55,361 nucleotides of DNA. It comes from Leptobacterium sp964389205. GTDB lineage: Bacteria > Bacteroidota > Bacteroidia > Flavobacteriales > Flavobacteriaceae. The DNA lies in contig CAYMDH010000021.1 in assembly GCA_964389205.1 (NCBI GenBank), positions 1 through 55,361 on the forward strand, given 5' to 3'. The translations under genes and the position numbers were made by a program. Below are positions 26,113-35,288 of the stretch, one piece after another (within the stretch, counting starts at the first letter, position 1; every line of letters starts with the position of its first letter). The notes beneath the pieces were generated by a model that saw only the letters and a list, made by a program, of their open reading frames with translations, ran no database searches and was not told where the DNA came from.

Positions 26113-27078
26113 ATGCCTAGATCATTTAAAGATTATGCATTAATTATACTAAAAGGAATATTCATGGGAGCTGCAGATGTAGTGCCTGGAGTATCTGGAG
26201 GAACTATTGCTTTTATTTCTGGAATTTATGAAGAACTCATTACAAGTATCGATAATTTTAGTATTGCAAATTTAAAAGGCATTCGTCGCGATGGTTTAGC
26301 AAGTACTTGGAAAAAGTTAAACGGAAATTTTCTTCTTTCCTTATTCACTGGTATTTTTATTAGTATTCTCTCGCTTGCGAAAGTAATTGAATGGCTTCTT
26401 GAAAACCAACCCTTAATTTTATGGTCATTTTTCTTCGGACTTGTTATTGCTAGTATAGTAATAATAAGTAAAAGTATTACGAAATGGAATTTGGCCGTGG
26501 TTATATTTTTAATTATTGGATCTGTACTATCTTATTATATCACTATCATGAAGCCTACAGATTCTCCTGATAGTTTTTATTATTTATTCCTATGTGGTTT
26601 TATAGCCATAATAGCTATGATCTTACCTGGTGTTTCGGGAGCTTTTATTCTTGTTCTTCTAGGCGCGTATAGTACTGCAATAGCTACTGTTAATTTATTT
26701 ATAGAAAGTATTTTTGAATTGGATTTTGATAAATTCTCAGAAGCCTTTTTAAAATTTATCTCACTCGTATTAGGAGCTATTTTGGGTCTTAAAACTTTTT
26801 CTAAAATTTTAAATTGGATGTTTTCTAATCGAAAAAATATAACATTAGCTATTTTGGTAGGGTTTATGGTTGGTTCATTAAACAAAATTTGGCCTTGGAA
26901 AAAAACATTGAGTTGGTTTGAAAATTCACATGGAGAAAAAGAGCCTTTGCTGCAAAAAAGTATTTTACCTACTACTTTTGAAGGAGACCCTAAAATAAGT
27001 TGGGTACTAGGTTTTATGATTATAGGCTTTCTAACTATTTACTTACTAGAGAAAATAGCATCTAAATCTAGGAACTAA
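26113..27078 (+). CDS. DUF368 membrane protein (polyprenyl-phosphate transporter family), copy 1
   Basis: 321 aa, about eight to nine membrane segments. Both family signatures are present: GAADVVPGVSGGTIAFISGI near the N-terminus (about 16-36) and MILPGVSGAFILVLLGAY in the middle (about 172-190), consistent with internal inverted repeats. DUF368 proteins (PopT) were shown in other bacteria to recycle undecaprenyl phosphate across the inner membrane; by homology the role here is cell-envelope lipid-carrier recycling. A TACTTTTG -7 box lies about 20 bp upstream. The second DUF368 gene follows after 4 bp. Confidence 0.9.
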   Translation: MPRSFKDYALIILKGIFMGAADVVPGVSGGTIAFISGIYEELITSIDNFSIANLKGIRRDGLASTWKKLNGNFLLSLFTGIFISILSLAKVIEWLLENQPLILWSFFFGLVIASIVIISKSITKWNLAVVIFLIIGSVLSYYITIMKPTDSPDSFYYLFLCGFIAIIAMILPGVSGAFILVLLGAYSTAIATVNLFIESIFELDFDKFSEAFLKFISLVLGAILGLKTFSKILNWMFSNRKNITLAILVGFMVGSLNKIWPWKKTLSWFENSHGEKEPLLQKSILPTTFEGDPKISWVLGFMIIGFLTIYLLEKIASKSRN

Positions 27079-27082
27079 TAAC

Positions 27083-28102
27083 ATGAATCATACAAGGACC
27101 ATAAAAGACAGTACCTTTTTAGTCTTAAAAGGATTAGCTATGGGAGCAGCTAATAAAGTACCTGGTGTTTCAGGTGGTATTGTAGCTTTTGTTGCTGGGT
27201 TTTATGAAGAATTTATATATTCATTACAAAAAATAAACCTCAAAGCTTTAAAATTGTTATTCAGTGGCAGATTTAAAAGCTTTTTTCAATATACAAATGG
27301 TCGCTTTTTAGGGCTACTTCTTTTTGGAATGCTCGTTAGTTATTTTAGTGTGTCCAAAGTATTAGATTATTTTATTGAAAAAAAAGAACTCTTTGTATGG
27401 GCTTGGTTTTTTGGTCTCATTATTGGTTCTATTTATTATATCGCTAAAGATTTCAATCATTGGAATCGAAAAACCATTATTTCACTTTTCATAGGAATAT
27501 TGACAGGCGTGTTGATTAGTTTTTTAAGTCCTGCTAAAGAAAATACGAATCTTCTTTTCATATACGCATGTGGTATCATTAGTGTTTCAGGAATGACACT
27601 TCCAGGGCTATCTGGGTCATTCATTCTTATTTTGTTAGGCAATTATGTGTTGCTTCTTGTAGATTCAGTAAATGCATTATACGATACATTAGGAGAAGTT
27701 TTTAGAGGTGATTTTAGCTTTTTAAGAAATGCAGAAAGAAAAGGGATATTAATTATTTTGACGGTATTCACATTAGGTTCTGCTACAGGTCTTGTTACTT
27801 TTTCTCATTTACTTTCTTATGTTCTAAAACATTTCAAAAATATAACCACGGCATTAATCATTGGTTTTATATCAGGATCTTTAGGGGTAGTTTGGCCCTG
27901 GAAAAAAGGCATGTTCATGACTAATGAATCAGGTAAGTTTATACTTGATAGTAATGGAGAAAGAATTATTCAAAATTACGAGCGGTATCTACCTAGCCTT
28001 AAAAACATAGAAACCTGGTACACCCTAGGGTTTACCATTTTTGGTATCTTAATTGTACTCGCATTAGATTGGTATGGAAAAAAAACAAGAAAAAATCATT
28101 AA
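27083..28102 (+). CDS. DUF368 membrane protein (polyprenyl-phosphate transporter family), copy 2
   Basis: 339 aa, a diverged paralogue of the upstream gene. Signatures: GAANKVPGVSGGIVAFVAGF (Asp of copy 1 replaced by Asn) and MTLPGLSGSFILILLGNYV. It contains a longer loop before the last helix (GMFMTNESGKFILDSNGE). The tandem pair may be two carriers with different specificity or a heterodimer; the sequence cannot distinguish. Its last 29 nt overlap the start of aroE in another frame, so expression of the two is coupled. Confidence 0.9.
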   Translation: MNHTRTIKDSTFLVLKGLAMGAANKVPGVSGGIVAFVAGFYEEFIYSLQKINLKALKLLFSGRFKSFFQYTNGRFLGLLLFGMLVSYFSVSKVLDYFIEKKELFVWAWFFGLIIGSIYYIAKDFNHWNRKTIISLFIGILTGVLISFLSPAKENTNLLFIYACGIISVSGMTLPGLSGSFILILLGNYVLLLVDSVNALYDTLGEVFRGDFSFLRNAERKGILIILTVFTLGSATGLVTFSHLLSYVLKHFKNITTALIIGFISGSLGVVWPWKKGMFMTNESGKFILDSNGERIIQNYERYLPSLKNIETWYTLGFTIFGILIVLALDWYGKKTRKNH

Positions 28103-28829
28103 TTTATTTGGCTTAATTGGGAAAAACATAGCGTATTCTTTTTCTCAATCATATTTCAACTTAAAATTTAAGAATGAGAAATTACATAAAAACTCTTATG
28201 TCAATTTTGACATTCAAGATATTTTAACGTTTAAAGAAATTATTAAAAAAAATAAAAACCTAAAAGGGCTTAACGTTACTATTCCATATAAAGAAGTTAT
28301 TATTCCTTTTCTTGATGAACTTAGTGAAGATGCTTCTAAAATTGGCGCGGTAAATACTATTAAAATTAGTTCATCTGGTTTAAAAGGATTTAATACTGAT
28401 CATTACGGTTTTAAAAAGTCATTACTTCCATATTTAGATAGCACTCATAAAAAGGCATTAATTCTGGGCACAGGTGGAGCTTCTAAAGCCATTGCTTATG
28501 TACTTAAAGAATTACGCATTCCATATACATTTGTATCTCGAAATGCTTCTAAAAACACACTTCTTTATGAAAATTTAGATGCGGTTATATTAAAGGAACA
28601 TACATTGTTGATCAATTGTACTCCATTAGGAACACATCCTAATATTGATAAAAAACCTGCAATCCCTTATGAATTCATAACTTCAAAACATCTTTTATAT
28701 GACCTTATCTATAATCCTGAAGAAACATTATTCTTAAAATTAGGTAAAAAAAGAGGAGCTAAAACATGTAATGGTTTAGAAATGTTAAAATTACAGGCTG
28801 AAAAGGCATGGGAAATCTGGAATAATTAA
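28074..28829 (+). CDS. aroE: Shikimate dehydrogenase
   Basis: 251 aa. NADPH-dependent reduction of 3-dehydroshikimate in aromatic amino-acid synthesis. Motifs: LFGLIGKNIAYSFSQSYFN (substrate Ser pair region; the more usual form is hSxSP), NVTIPYKEVIIPFLDE (catalytic Lys), GAVNTI, GFNTDHYGF (catalytic Asp), the Rossmann motif LGTGGASKAIAYVL, INCTPLGTHPN and CNGLEMLKLQAEKAWEIW. The start codon lies inside the DUF368 gene (29-nt overlap). A downstream ATG is not available in frame before the conserved glycines, which supports this start. Confidence 0.95.
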   Translation: MEKKQEKIINLFGLIGKNIAYSFSQSYFNLKFKNEKLHKNSYVNFDIQDILTFKEIIKKNKNLKGLNVTIPYKEVIIPFLDELSEDASKIGAVNTIKISSSGLKGFNTDHYGFKKSLLPYLDSTHKKALILGTGGASKAIAYVLKELRIPYTFVSRNASKNTLLYENLDAVILKEHTLLINCTPLGTHPNIDKKPAIPYEFITSKHLLYDLIYNPEETLFLKLGKKRGAKTCNGLEMLKLQAEKAWEIWNN

Positions 28830-28942
28830 TTATTTTTTTCTTTTTCTTTTTTCTAGTAGAAAAGCTAAAATGCTTTGCTAGTTTAAGAGTTGTTAGTATC
28901 TTTCAGTTTTAAAGACACGATGAACCCTAAACATTGAGTAAA

Positions 28943-30949
28943 ATGTTAGAAGAGAAAAAGGATAACCTGCCTGAGGCAGAAGGAAATAATGAATCAGAGA
29001 CTGAAAATACACAATCTAAAGTTTCAGAAATACAAAATGAAGAAATAGAAGTTGTGGATAATCCCTCCCAGACTATAGATACAACAGATGTAGAATCATC
29101 TGATACAGAAAACCCTGTAAAAGTAGATGTTCCAAAAACTGAAGAAAATCAAGAAGATTCTATAGAGGAGATTGACAAATCCAATGCAGAAGATGCCGAA
29201 GATAAATCTAATGAAGATCGTCATGTTATACCTGTTCTCGATTATCATTCAATGAGTCTTGAAGAATTAAGTTCTGAACTAAAAAAACTAGTTCAAAATG
29301 AAAAGTTGCAAGCAATAAAAACACATGTAGATGGAATCAAATCTGAGTTTGATTTGAAATATCAAATGCTGGTGGAACAAAAGAAAGAAGATTTTATTTC
29401 AAATGGAGGAAATGAAATAGATTTTAAATATTCTATTCCTGTAAAATCAGATTTTACAAACATTTTTAATGAATACAGAGAAAAAAGAAATCAATATTAT
29501 AAAAATCTAGAACAGACCTTAAAAGTAAATCTTGAAAATCGTTTAGAAATTATTGAAGAACTAAAAGGTCTTATAAATGTAGAAGAGAACATAAATACAA
29601 CCTATCGTCATTTCAAAGAATTACAAGATAAATGGCGAAATGCTGGGCCTATTCCTAGAACAAATTATAATAACGTTTGGAAAACATACCATCACCACAT
29701 TGAAATATTTTATGACTTCTTAGATTTAAATAGAGACCTTCGGGATTTAGATTTTAAACACAATCTTCAAGAGAAAGAAAAACTGATTACAAAAGCTATA
29801 GCATTAGGAGAAGAGAATGATATAGGGAAATCTTTCAGAGAGCTCCAAACCCTCCATAAAATATGGAAGGAAGAAATAGGACCTGTTGATAAAGAACATA
29901 GAGAAGATGTTTGGAACAGGTTTAGTCAAGCTACAAAAATCATTCATGATAAGCGTCAAGAATATTTTAAAAACATTGACAGTATTCATGAGCAAAACCT
30001 TGTAATTAAAAATGAAATTATTGCTAAAATAACTACTATAGCTAATCAAACTGTTAATTCTCATAGTAGTTGGCAAAAGCAAATTAAGCAAATAGATGAA
30101 TTACGAGATCTCTTTTTTAAAGCTGGTAAAGTTCCTAGCAAATTAAATGAACCCACTTGGGCTTCCTTTAAACAAGCTGTACGAACTTTTAATCAGAATA
30201 AAAATAATTACTACAAGCAACTCAAAAAGGAGCAACAGCTTAATTATGAGAAAAAAATAGAATTAGTAAAACTAGCAGAATCTTTAAAAGACAGTACAGA
30301 TTGGGCTAAAACAACACCTATTTTAAAGAAAGTTCAGGATGATTGGAAAAAAATAGGGCATGTCCCAAGGAAATTTTCAGACAAAATATGGAATGATTTT
30401 AAAACAGTATGTAATCATTACTTTGATCAATTACATGCACATAAGAATGAAGAAAATAAAGAAGAACTAGTTGCCTTCGAAGCTAAAAAAACATTCCTTG
30501 ATACATTAAAAGATTTTGAACTGTCTGGAGATAAAGAAAAAGATTTAGCATCCATAAAAGAAAAGATTGCTGAATGGAAATCATTAGGTCGTGTACCCTA
30601 TAATAAGAAAAGTATTGAGGGGAAGTTTAATAAAATCTTAGATGCCTTATTCAAAAAAATGGATATGAACAAGCAAGAAACAGAATTAATAAAATACGGA
30701 AACAAATTAGAGCAATTGGCCGGTGTAAAAGATGGTCGTCTAATAGAAAATGAACGTGTTTTTATTAAAAGAAAAATGGATGAACTCAAAGCTTCTATAC
30801 GCCAATTAGAAAATAATCTTCAATTTTTTAGTAGCGCATCTGGAGATAATCCGTTAGTGAAAGATGTGATTAAAAATATAGAAATCCACAAATCTGATTT
30901 AACTATTTGGGAGGAAAAATTAAAAAAGATAAAGAGTTTAAATAAATAA
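28943..30949 (+). CDS. DUF349-repeat protein
   Basis: 668 aa from the ATG at 28943 (a TTG three codons earlier is less likely). The first ~95 residues are acidic and disordered (many E, D, S, N). They are followed by at least four DUF349 helical units with the recurrent W-x5-G-x-I/V-P pattern (DKWRNAGPIPRTNYNNVWK, KAGKVPSKLNEPTWASFKQA, DWKKIGHVPRKFSDKIWNDF, EWKSLGRVPYNKKSIEGKF). The rest is coiled coil, ending in Lys-rich sequence. DUF349 proteins are large cytoplasmic helical proteins of unknown function, widespread in Bacteroidota. A strong terminator follows. Confidence 0.9.
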   Translation: MLEEKKDNLPEAEGNNESETENTQSKVSEIQNEEIEVVDNPSQTIDTTDVESSDTENPVKVDVPKTEENQEDSIEEIDKSNAEDAEDKSNEDRHVIPVLDYHSMSLEELSSELKKLVQNEKLQAIKTHVDGIKSEFDLKYQMLVEQKKEDFISNGGNEIDFKYSIPVKSDFTNIFNEYREKRNQYYKNLEQTLKVNLENRLEIIEELKGLINVEENINTTYRHFKELQDKWRNAGPIPRTNYNNVWKTYHHHIEIFYDFLDLNRDLRDLDFKHNLQEKEKLITKAIALGEENDIGKSFRELQTLHKIWKEEIGPVDKEHREDVWNRFSQATKIIHDKRQEYFKNIDSIHEQNLVIKNEIIAKITTIANQTVNSHSSWQKQIKQIDELRDLFFKAGKVPSKLNEPTWASFKQAVRTFNQNKNNYYKQLKKEQQLNYEKKIELVKLAESLKDSTDWAKTTPILKKVQDDWKKIGHVPRKFSDKIWNDFKTVCNHYFDQLHAHKNEENKEELVAFEAKKTFLDTLKDFELSGDKEKDLASIKEKIAEWKSLGRVPYNKKSIEGKFNKILDALFKKMDMNKQETELIKYGNKLEQLAGVKDGRLIENERVFIKRKMDELKASIRQLENNLQFFSSASGDNPLVKDVIKNIEIHKSDLTIWEEKLKKIKSLNK

Positions 30950-30966
30950 CGATATCATATCTCAAT

Positions 30967-30998
30967 AAAAAAGCCAGCTATTAATAGCTGGCTTTTTT
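30967..30998. terminator. Bidirectional terminator between DUF349 gene and RNase Y gene
   Basis: AAAAAAGCCAGCTA - TTAA - TAGCTGGCTTTTTT: a perfect 14-bp stem with a 4-nt loop and T-tracts in both directions, between convergent genes. Confidence 0.95.
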
Positions 30999-31022
30999 AT
31001 TTTCCAATTAACTTTTTATACG

Positions 31023-32588
31023 TTATTTAGCAACGTTTACGGCTCTTGTTTCTCTAATTACAGTAATTTTCACCTGGCCCGGATAGGTCATATCTGTTTG
31101 TATTTTTTGAGAGATCTCAAAAGATAATTCAGCAGCTTTTTCGTCACTTACTTTTTCACTTTCTACAATTACTCTTAACTCTCTACCCGCTTGTATTGCA
31201 TATGCTTTTTTTACACCATTAAAACCAAAAGCTATGTTTTCAAGATCTTTCAATCTTTGAATATATGAATCTAGTACTTGTCTTCGAGCTCCTGGCCTTG
31301 CTCCGCTTATTGCATCACATACTTGAACTATTGGAGATAAAAGCGATTTCATTTCTATCTCATCGTGGTGAGCTCCAATCGCATTACATACTTCTGCTTT
31401 TTCCCCATATTTTTCTGCCCACTGCATTCCCAAGATAGCATGAGGGGTTTCCACTTCTGTCTCTGGTACTTTCCCTATATCATGTAACAATCCTGCCCTT
31501 TTTGCCAATTTAGTATTCAATCCTAATTCTGCAGCCATTACACCACAAAGTTTAGCTACTTCCCTAGAGTGTTGTAACAAATTTTGCCCATAAGAAGATC
31601 TATATTTCATACGTCCAACCATTTTAATAAGTTCTGGATGTAAGCCGTGAATTCCTAGATCAATAACTGTACGCTTACCAACTTCTATAATTTCTTCTTC
31701 TATTTGTTTCTTTGTCTTTTGAACAATTTCTTCTATACGTGCAGGGTGAATTCTACCATCTGTTACTAATTTATGTAATGACAAACGAGCTACTTCTCTT
31801 CGCACCGAATCAAAACATGATAGTATAATTGCTTCTGGTGTATCATCTACAATAATCTCTACTCCAGTAGCAGCTTCTATAGCCCGTATATTTCTACCTT
31901 CTCGTCCTATGATTCTACCTTTCACATCATCAGATTCAAGATTAAAAACAGAAACACAGTTTTCAACAGCTTCTTCTGTACCTATACGTTGGATAGTATT
32001 AATTATAATTTTTTTAGCTTCTTGTTGTGCTGTTAATTTAGCCTCCTCTAACGTATTTTGAATATACGCCATTGCATCTGTTTTTGCCTCTCCTTTTAAT
32101 GATTCTAGCAATTGTTCTTTTGCATCATCTGCAGACAATCCAGAAATAACTTCTAATTGTTCTACTTGATTTTTATGCAACTTGTCAATTTCTGATTTCT
32201 TTTTGTCTAAGAATTCAATTCTATAGTTATAATCTTTAGCTTTTTCTTCTATAGATTCATTTAACTTTTTATTTTTTGTAAGCTCGTTACTAACTTGAGA
32301 TTCTTTGTCTCTTGTACGTTTTTCTGCTTCAGCTATTTTCTTGTTTTTTGAAACAATTACTTTTTCATGCTCTGCTTTTAATTCTAAGAATTTTTCTTTC
32401 GCCTGAAATATTTTATCCTTTTTTACACTATCTGCCTCTATAGAGGCATTTTTCAATATTAATGCTGCTTCTTTTTTAGCAGAAGAAGTCATTTTCGAAG
32501 CTCTTCCTTTTTCTAAAAATTTAGCAATTATAAATCCTAAAATTAAACCAACAACTACTGCAATAACTAATAATGTTGTATTATCCAT
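31023..32588 (-). CDS. rny: Ribonuclease Y
   Basis: 521 aa. An N-terminal membrane anchor (about 4-24, LLVIAVVVGLILGFIIAKFL) is followed by a long coiled coil (30-190), a KH RNA-binding domain (about 208-240, GRIIGREGRNIRAIEAATGV) and an HD phosphohydrolase domain (about 335-430, LLQHSREVAKLCGVMAAELG, AGLLHDIGKVPETEVETPHA). It is an endoribonuclease that initiates mRNA decay at the inner membrane. Gene order on the minus strand is coiled-coil gene, zapA, a structured RNA, then rny. The C-terminus is complete and the gene converges on the DUF349 gene. Confidence 0.97.
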   Translation of the reverse strand: MDNTTLLVIAVVVGLILGFIIAKFLEKGRASKMTSSAKKEAALILKNASIEADSVKKDKIFQAKEKFLELKAEHEKVIVSKNKKIAEAEKRTRDKESQVSNELTKNKKLNESIEEKAKDYNYRIEFLDKKKSEIDKLHKNQVEQLEVISGLSADDAKEQLLESLKGEAKTDAMAYIQNTLEEAKLTAQQEAKKIIINTIQRIGTEEAVENCVSVFNLESDDVKGRIIGREGRNIRAIEAATGVEIIVDDTPEAIILSCFDSVRREVARLSLHKLVTDGRIHPARIEEIVQKTKKQIEEEIIEVGKRTVIDLGIHGLHPELIKMVGRMKYRSSYGQNLLQHSREVAKLCGVMAAELGLNTKLAKRAGLLHDIGKVPETEVETPHAILGMQWAEKYGEKAEVCNAIGAHHDEIEMKSLLSPIVQVCDAISGARPGARRQVLDSYIQRLKDLENIAFGFNGVKKAYAIQAGRELRVIVESEKVSDEKAAELSFEISQKIQTDMTYPGQVKITVIRETRAVNVAK

Positions 32589-32612
32589 CGTCTATATTAT
32601 TTATATAAAAAA

Positions 32613-32775
32613 GCCTACATTGGAGTTGAGTTTTTGTACAAACTCCTAAAAATCAAGTTTAGGGCTAACAAGCTGATCAAGGATCCGTGACAAAGACGGC
32701 ATGCTTTTACAACTTAAACTCACCCTTTTTAAATGAATAACGTTGAGTTTGTCAAAAATATAAACCAATGTAGGC
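32613..32775 (-). ncRNA. ssrS: Probable 6S RNA (6S-Flavo type) between zapA and rny
   Basis: On the minus strand the segment starts with GCCTACATTGG and ends with its exact complement CCAATGTAGGC, followed at once by TTTTTT. This is a ~163-nt RNA closed by an 11-bp terminal stem with a terminator-like T-run. Inside are further hairpins (CCTAAA...TTTAGG, GAGTTT...AAACTC) flanking a large less-paired centre, the general plan of 6S RNA. 6S RNA genes lie beside zapA in many bacteria, and Flavobacteria have their own 6S class, so location and shape agree. It would sequester RNA polymerase in stationary phase. The identification rests on location and structure; I could not run a covariance model. 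Confidence 0.68.
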
Positions 32776-32809
32776 AGTAACCTTTTGTTTATGTAAAGAA
32801 CGTTTTATT

Positions 32810-33100
32810 TTAACTAAGTTTATCATGTAAGAGTTGATCTAACGCTTTTAAACGATCCTCCAACACTGTATGTTCATTTTCTTTATCAATTCCTTTTTGT
32901 TCTACTTGTGAAGCAAATTGTAAGGCGCACATTGCGAGTACATCTTGCTTATCTCTTACTGCATAACTCTGTTCAAATTGCTTTATTAACACTTCTATTT
33001 CTTTGGCTGCTTTTCGTAAGCCTTCTTCCCTACTGGGTTTTACAGTTAATGGATAAATCCTATCTGCTATAGAAATTTTAATCTTAAGCTTTTCATTCAT
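32810..33100 (-). CDS. zapA: Cell division protein ZapA
   Basis: 96 aa. The N-terminal ZapA fold (KLKIKISIADRIYPLTVKPS, EGLRKAAKEIEVLIKQFEQS, DVLAMCALQFASQVEQ) is followed by a short coiled coil. ZapA binds FtsZ and bundles protofilaments at the division ring. It is translated 15 bp downstream of a small coiled-coil gene and lies just upstream of the probable 6S RNA. Confidence 0.92.
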   Translation of the reverse strand: MNEKLKIKISIADRIYPLTVKPSREEGLRKAAKEIEVLIKQFEQSYAVRDKQDVLAMCALQFASQVEQKGIDKENEHTVLEDRLKALDQLLHDKLS

Positions 33101-33115
33101 ATTGAAATAAGAATA

Positions 33116-33421
33116 CTAATCTGATAGTTGAGCAATACAATAATCGATTTCCCTGATCAAAGTATTTATTTTTAACTTAGCTTCTGTTTTTGTTTCACTA
33201 CTGCCAAGCATTGAATTTGCAAGCTTGAGTGCCTCATATTTTTCTTCCCATTCTAAAATAAACTTATTCTGATTTATCATTGTTTTTTCAGAAACAGCTA
33301 ACTCTTGAGTTAACTTAAGATTTGTTTGCTTCAATACTTCGTATTTATGAAGAAGCTTACTTATCTTATTTTCTAGTGAATCAACAATTTGGGTGACATC
33401 ACTCATTGAGCTATAATTCAA
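33116..33421 (-). CDS. Small coiled-coil protein upstream of zapA
   Basis: 101 aa, almost entirely predicted coiled coil (VDSLENKISKLLHKYEVLKQ, LKLTQELAVSEKTMINQNKF). It has no signal peptide and no domain I recognise by name. The gene pairs with zapA (15-bp gap). The size and coiled-coil nature are reminiscent of ZapB-like division factors, which act together with ZapA in other bacteria, but this is inference from context only. Confidence 0.85.
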   Translation of the reverse strand: MNYSSMSDVTQIVDSLENKISKLLHKYEVLKQTNLKLTQELAVSEKTMINQNKFILEWEEKYEALKLANSMLGSSETKTEAKLKINTLIREIDYCIAQLSD

Positions 33422-33593
33422 TACATATATATAACAAAAATAAGATTCCTAAGAATACTTCGCAAAGGTTTACACGAAAATATTCTCTTCTTGTTAAAAT
33501 ATTAAATAATTCTAGTATTATTTCATCTATTATGTTACTTCGCTTTAGGAATTTAATACAATTAAGTTATTTTAGCGTAATAATGCGATCATC

Positions 33594-35288
33594 ATGCGAT
33601 TTTTAGTTATCTTATTATTTATTAGCGCTTCGGTATTTGCTCAAAAAAAGTATCCTAAAGATGCGTTTCGTTCTCCACTAGATATTCCTTTATTACTTTC
33701 AGGAACTTTTGGTGAACTTCGCTCTAATCACTTTCATTCTGGGATTGATATAAAAACACAACAACGTGAAGGAGTTTCTATTTTTTCTATTGGAGATGGT
33801 TATATTTCAAGGATTAAAGTTTCGCCATGGGGGTTTGGAAAAGCATTGTATATAACACATCCAAATGGATATTACACATCAGTATATGCGCATTTAAAAA
33901 AGTTTTCACCTGAAATTGAAGCATATATTAAAAAACTTCAATATAAACGAGAAACATATAATCTCGAGGTGTATCCAAAAATAAATCAATTTAAAGTTAC
34001 CAAAAGCGAATTAATCGCATACAGTGGTAATACCGGAAGTAGTGGCGGACCTCATTTACATTTTGAAATAAGAGATGCTTCTCAACGTCCAACAAATCCA
34101 TTATTTTTTGGAATGGATGTTATAGACACTCAAATACCCACAGTTAGAGGGCTTTATGGGTACTCTATGAACAATGACACTCAAATAAATCAAATAAACA
34201 CTCCTGTTCAAATCAATATTAATCAAACAAAAGAAGGTGTTTTTGTAGCTGATAAAATTTTAGCAAATGGTAAAATTGGTTTTGGGATTCAGGCTTTTGA
34301 CGGGCAAGATTACACCTCAAATAAAAATGGCATTTATACGGTAGAAATGTTTGTCAATGGAACTCCTTATTTTGGATATGATTTTGAAAAGTTTTCATTC
34401 AGTGAAACTAGATATATCAATACATTAATAGATTACGAAAATTATAAAACTACCAAACAACGTATTCAAAAATGCTTCATCTCTTCTGAAAACCCATTAA
34501 GTATATATCATTATAAAGTAGATAACGGAATTTTAGAAATAAAAGAAGGGTTAACTTATCAAGTAACTATAAAGATTAAAGACTTTAAGGGTAATGAAAG
34601 TAGTATCAATATTCCTATTGAAGGAAAAAAACAAGAAATAATTAAACCTACAGAAATAGAAATTACAGATCATTTTTTAAGGGCAGAAATTGATAATAAT
34701 TACACAGTAAAAAAAGCATCTGTATTTTTTCCTAAAAATACTTTTTATGAAAATTTCTATATAGACATAAAACGAAATGATAGTATCTTAATAATTCACA
34801 ATGATAAGGTACCTACTCATAAAAACTTTACCATTAATTTTGATACTTCTGAATATTCTGAAATAGAACGTAGAAAATTATTTATTGCACGTTTGAGTGA
34901 AAATGATGAATTAATTTATCAAAGAACTGCAAAAAAGGGAACTAATTTGAGTACTAAAACTCGTAATTTGGGAGTATTCACATTAGCTACAGATACGATT
35001 CCTCCAATAGTAACTCCTGTAAATTTTAAAGACAAACAAGAGTTAAAAAGTGATTATGAATACCTTCGCGTAAAAATGCATGATAACTTAAGTGGTATTT
35101 CTACTTATAGAGCCACTATTAACGATCGATGGATTCTAATGGAGTATGAGCCTAAAAAAGACATATTGACCTATAATCTAAATGATATAGTATTTAAAGA
35201 TTCTGAATACAAACTAAAAATTATATTAACTGATAATGTTGGAAATACAAGTAAGTTCATGTATACCCTTTATCAAAAAAATAAATGA
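33594..35288 (+). CDS. M23-family (LytM-type) peptidoglycan endopeptidase
   Basis: 564 aa. A signal peptide (about 1-16, ending VFAQ) is followed by an M23 domain at about 40-165 with NHFHSGIDI (first zinc ligands), SVYAHLKKF and the HLHFEI motif in SSGGPHLHFEIRDASQRP. After it comes a long beta-rich C-terminal part of unknown function (about 190-560). M23 enzymes cut peptide cross-links in peptidoglycan in the periplasm. The stop codon overlaps the ATG of the TonB-dependent receptor gene (ATGA at 35285-35288), indicating translational coupling and a shared role at the envelope. Confidence 0.93.
   Translation: MRFLVILLFISASVFAQKKYPKDAFRSPLDIPLLLSGTFGELRSNHFHSGIDIKTQQREGVSIFSIGDGYISRIKVSPWGFGKALYITHPNGYYTSVYAHLKKFSPEIEAYIKKLQYKRETYNLEVYPKINQFKVTKSELIAYSGNTGSSGGPHLHFEIRDASQRPTNPLFFGMDVIDTQIPTVRGLYGYSMNNDTQINQINTPVQININQTKEGVFVADKILANGKIGFGIQAFDGQDYTSNKNGIYTVEMFVNGTPYFGYDFEKFSFSETRYINTLIDYENYKTTKQRIQKCFISSENPLSIYHYKVDNGILEIKEGLTYQVTIKIKDFKGNESSINIPIEGKKQEIIKPTEIEITDHFLRAEIDNNYTVKKASVFFPKNTFYENFYIDIKRNDSILIIHNDKVPTHKNFTINFDTSEYSEIERRKLFIARLSENDELIYQRTAKKGTNLSTKTRNLGVFTLATDTIPPIVTPVNFKDKQELKSDYEYLRVKMHDNLSGISTYRATINDRWILMEYEPKKDILTYNLNDIVFKDSEYKLKIILTDNVGNTSKFMYTLYQKNK

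Noticed and set aside
28830..28942. tRNA or small RNA between aroE and the DUF349 gene
   Set aside because: No cloverleaf or strong hairpin could be drawn; the segment looks like an ordinary promoter region.
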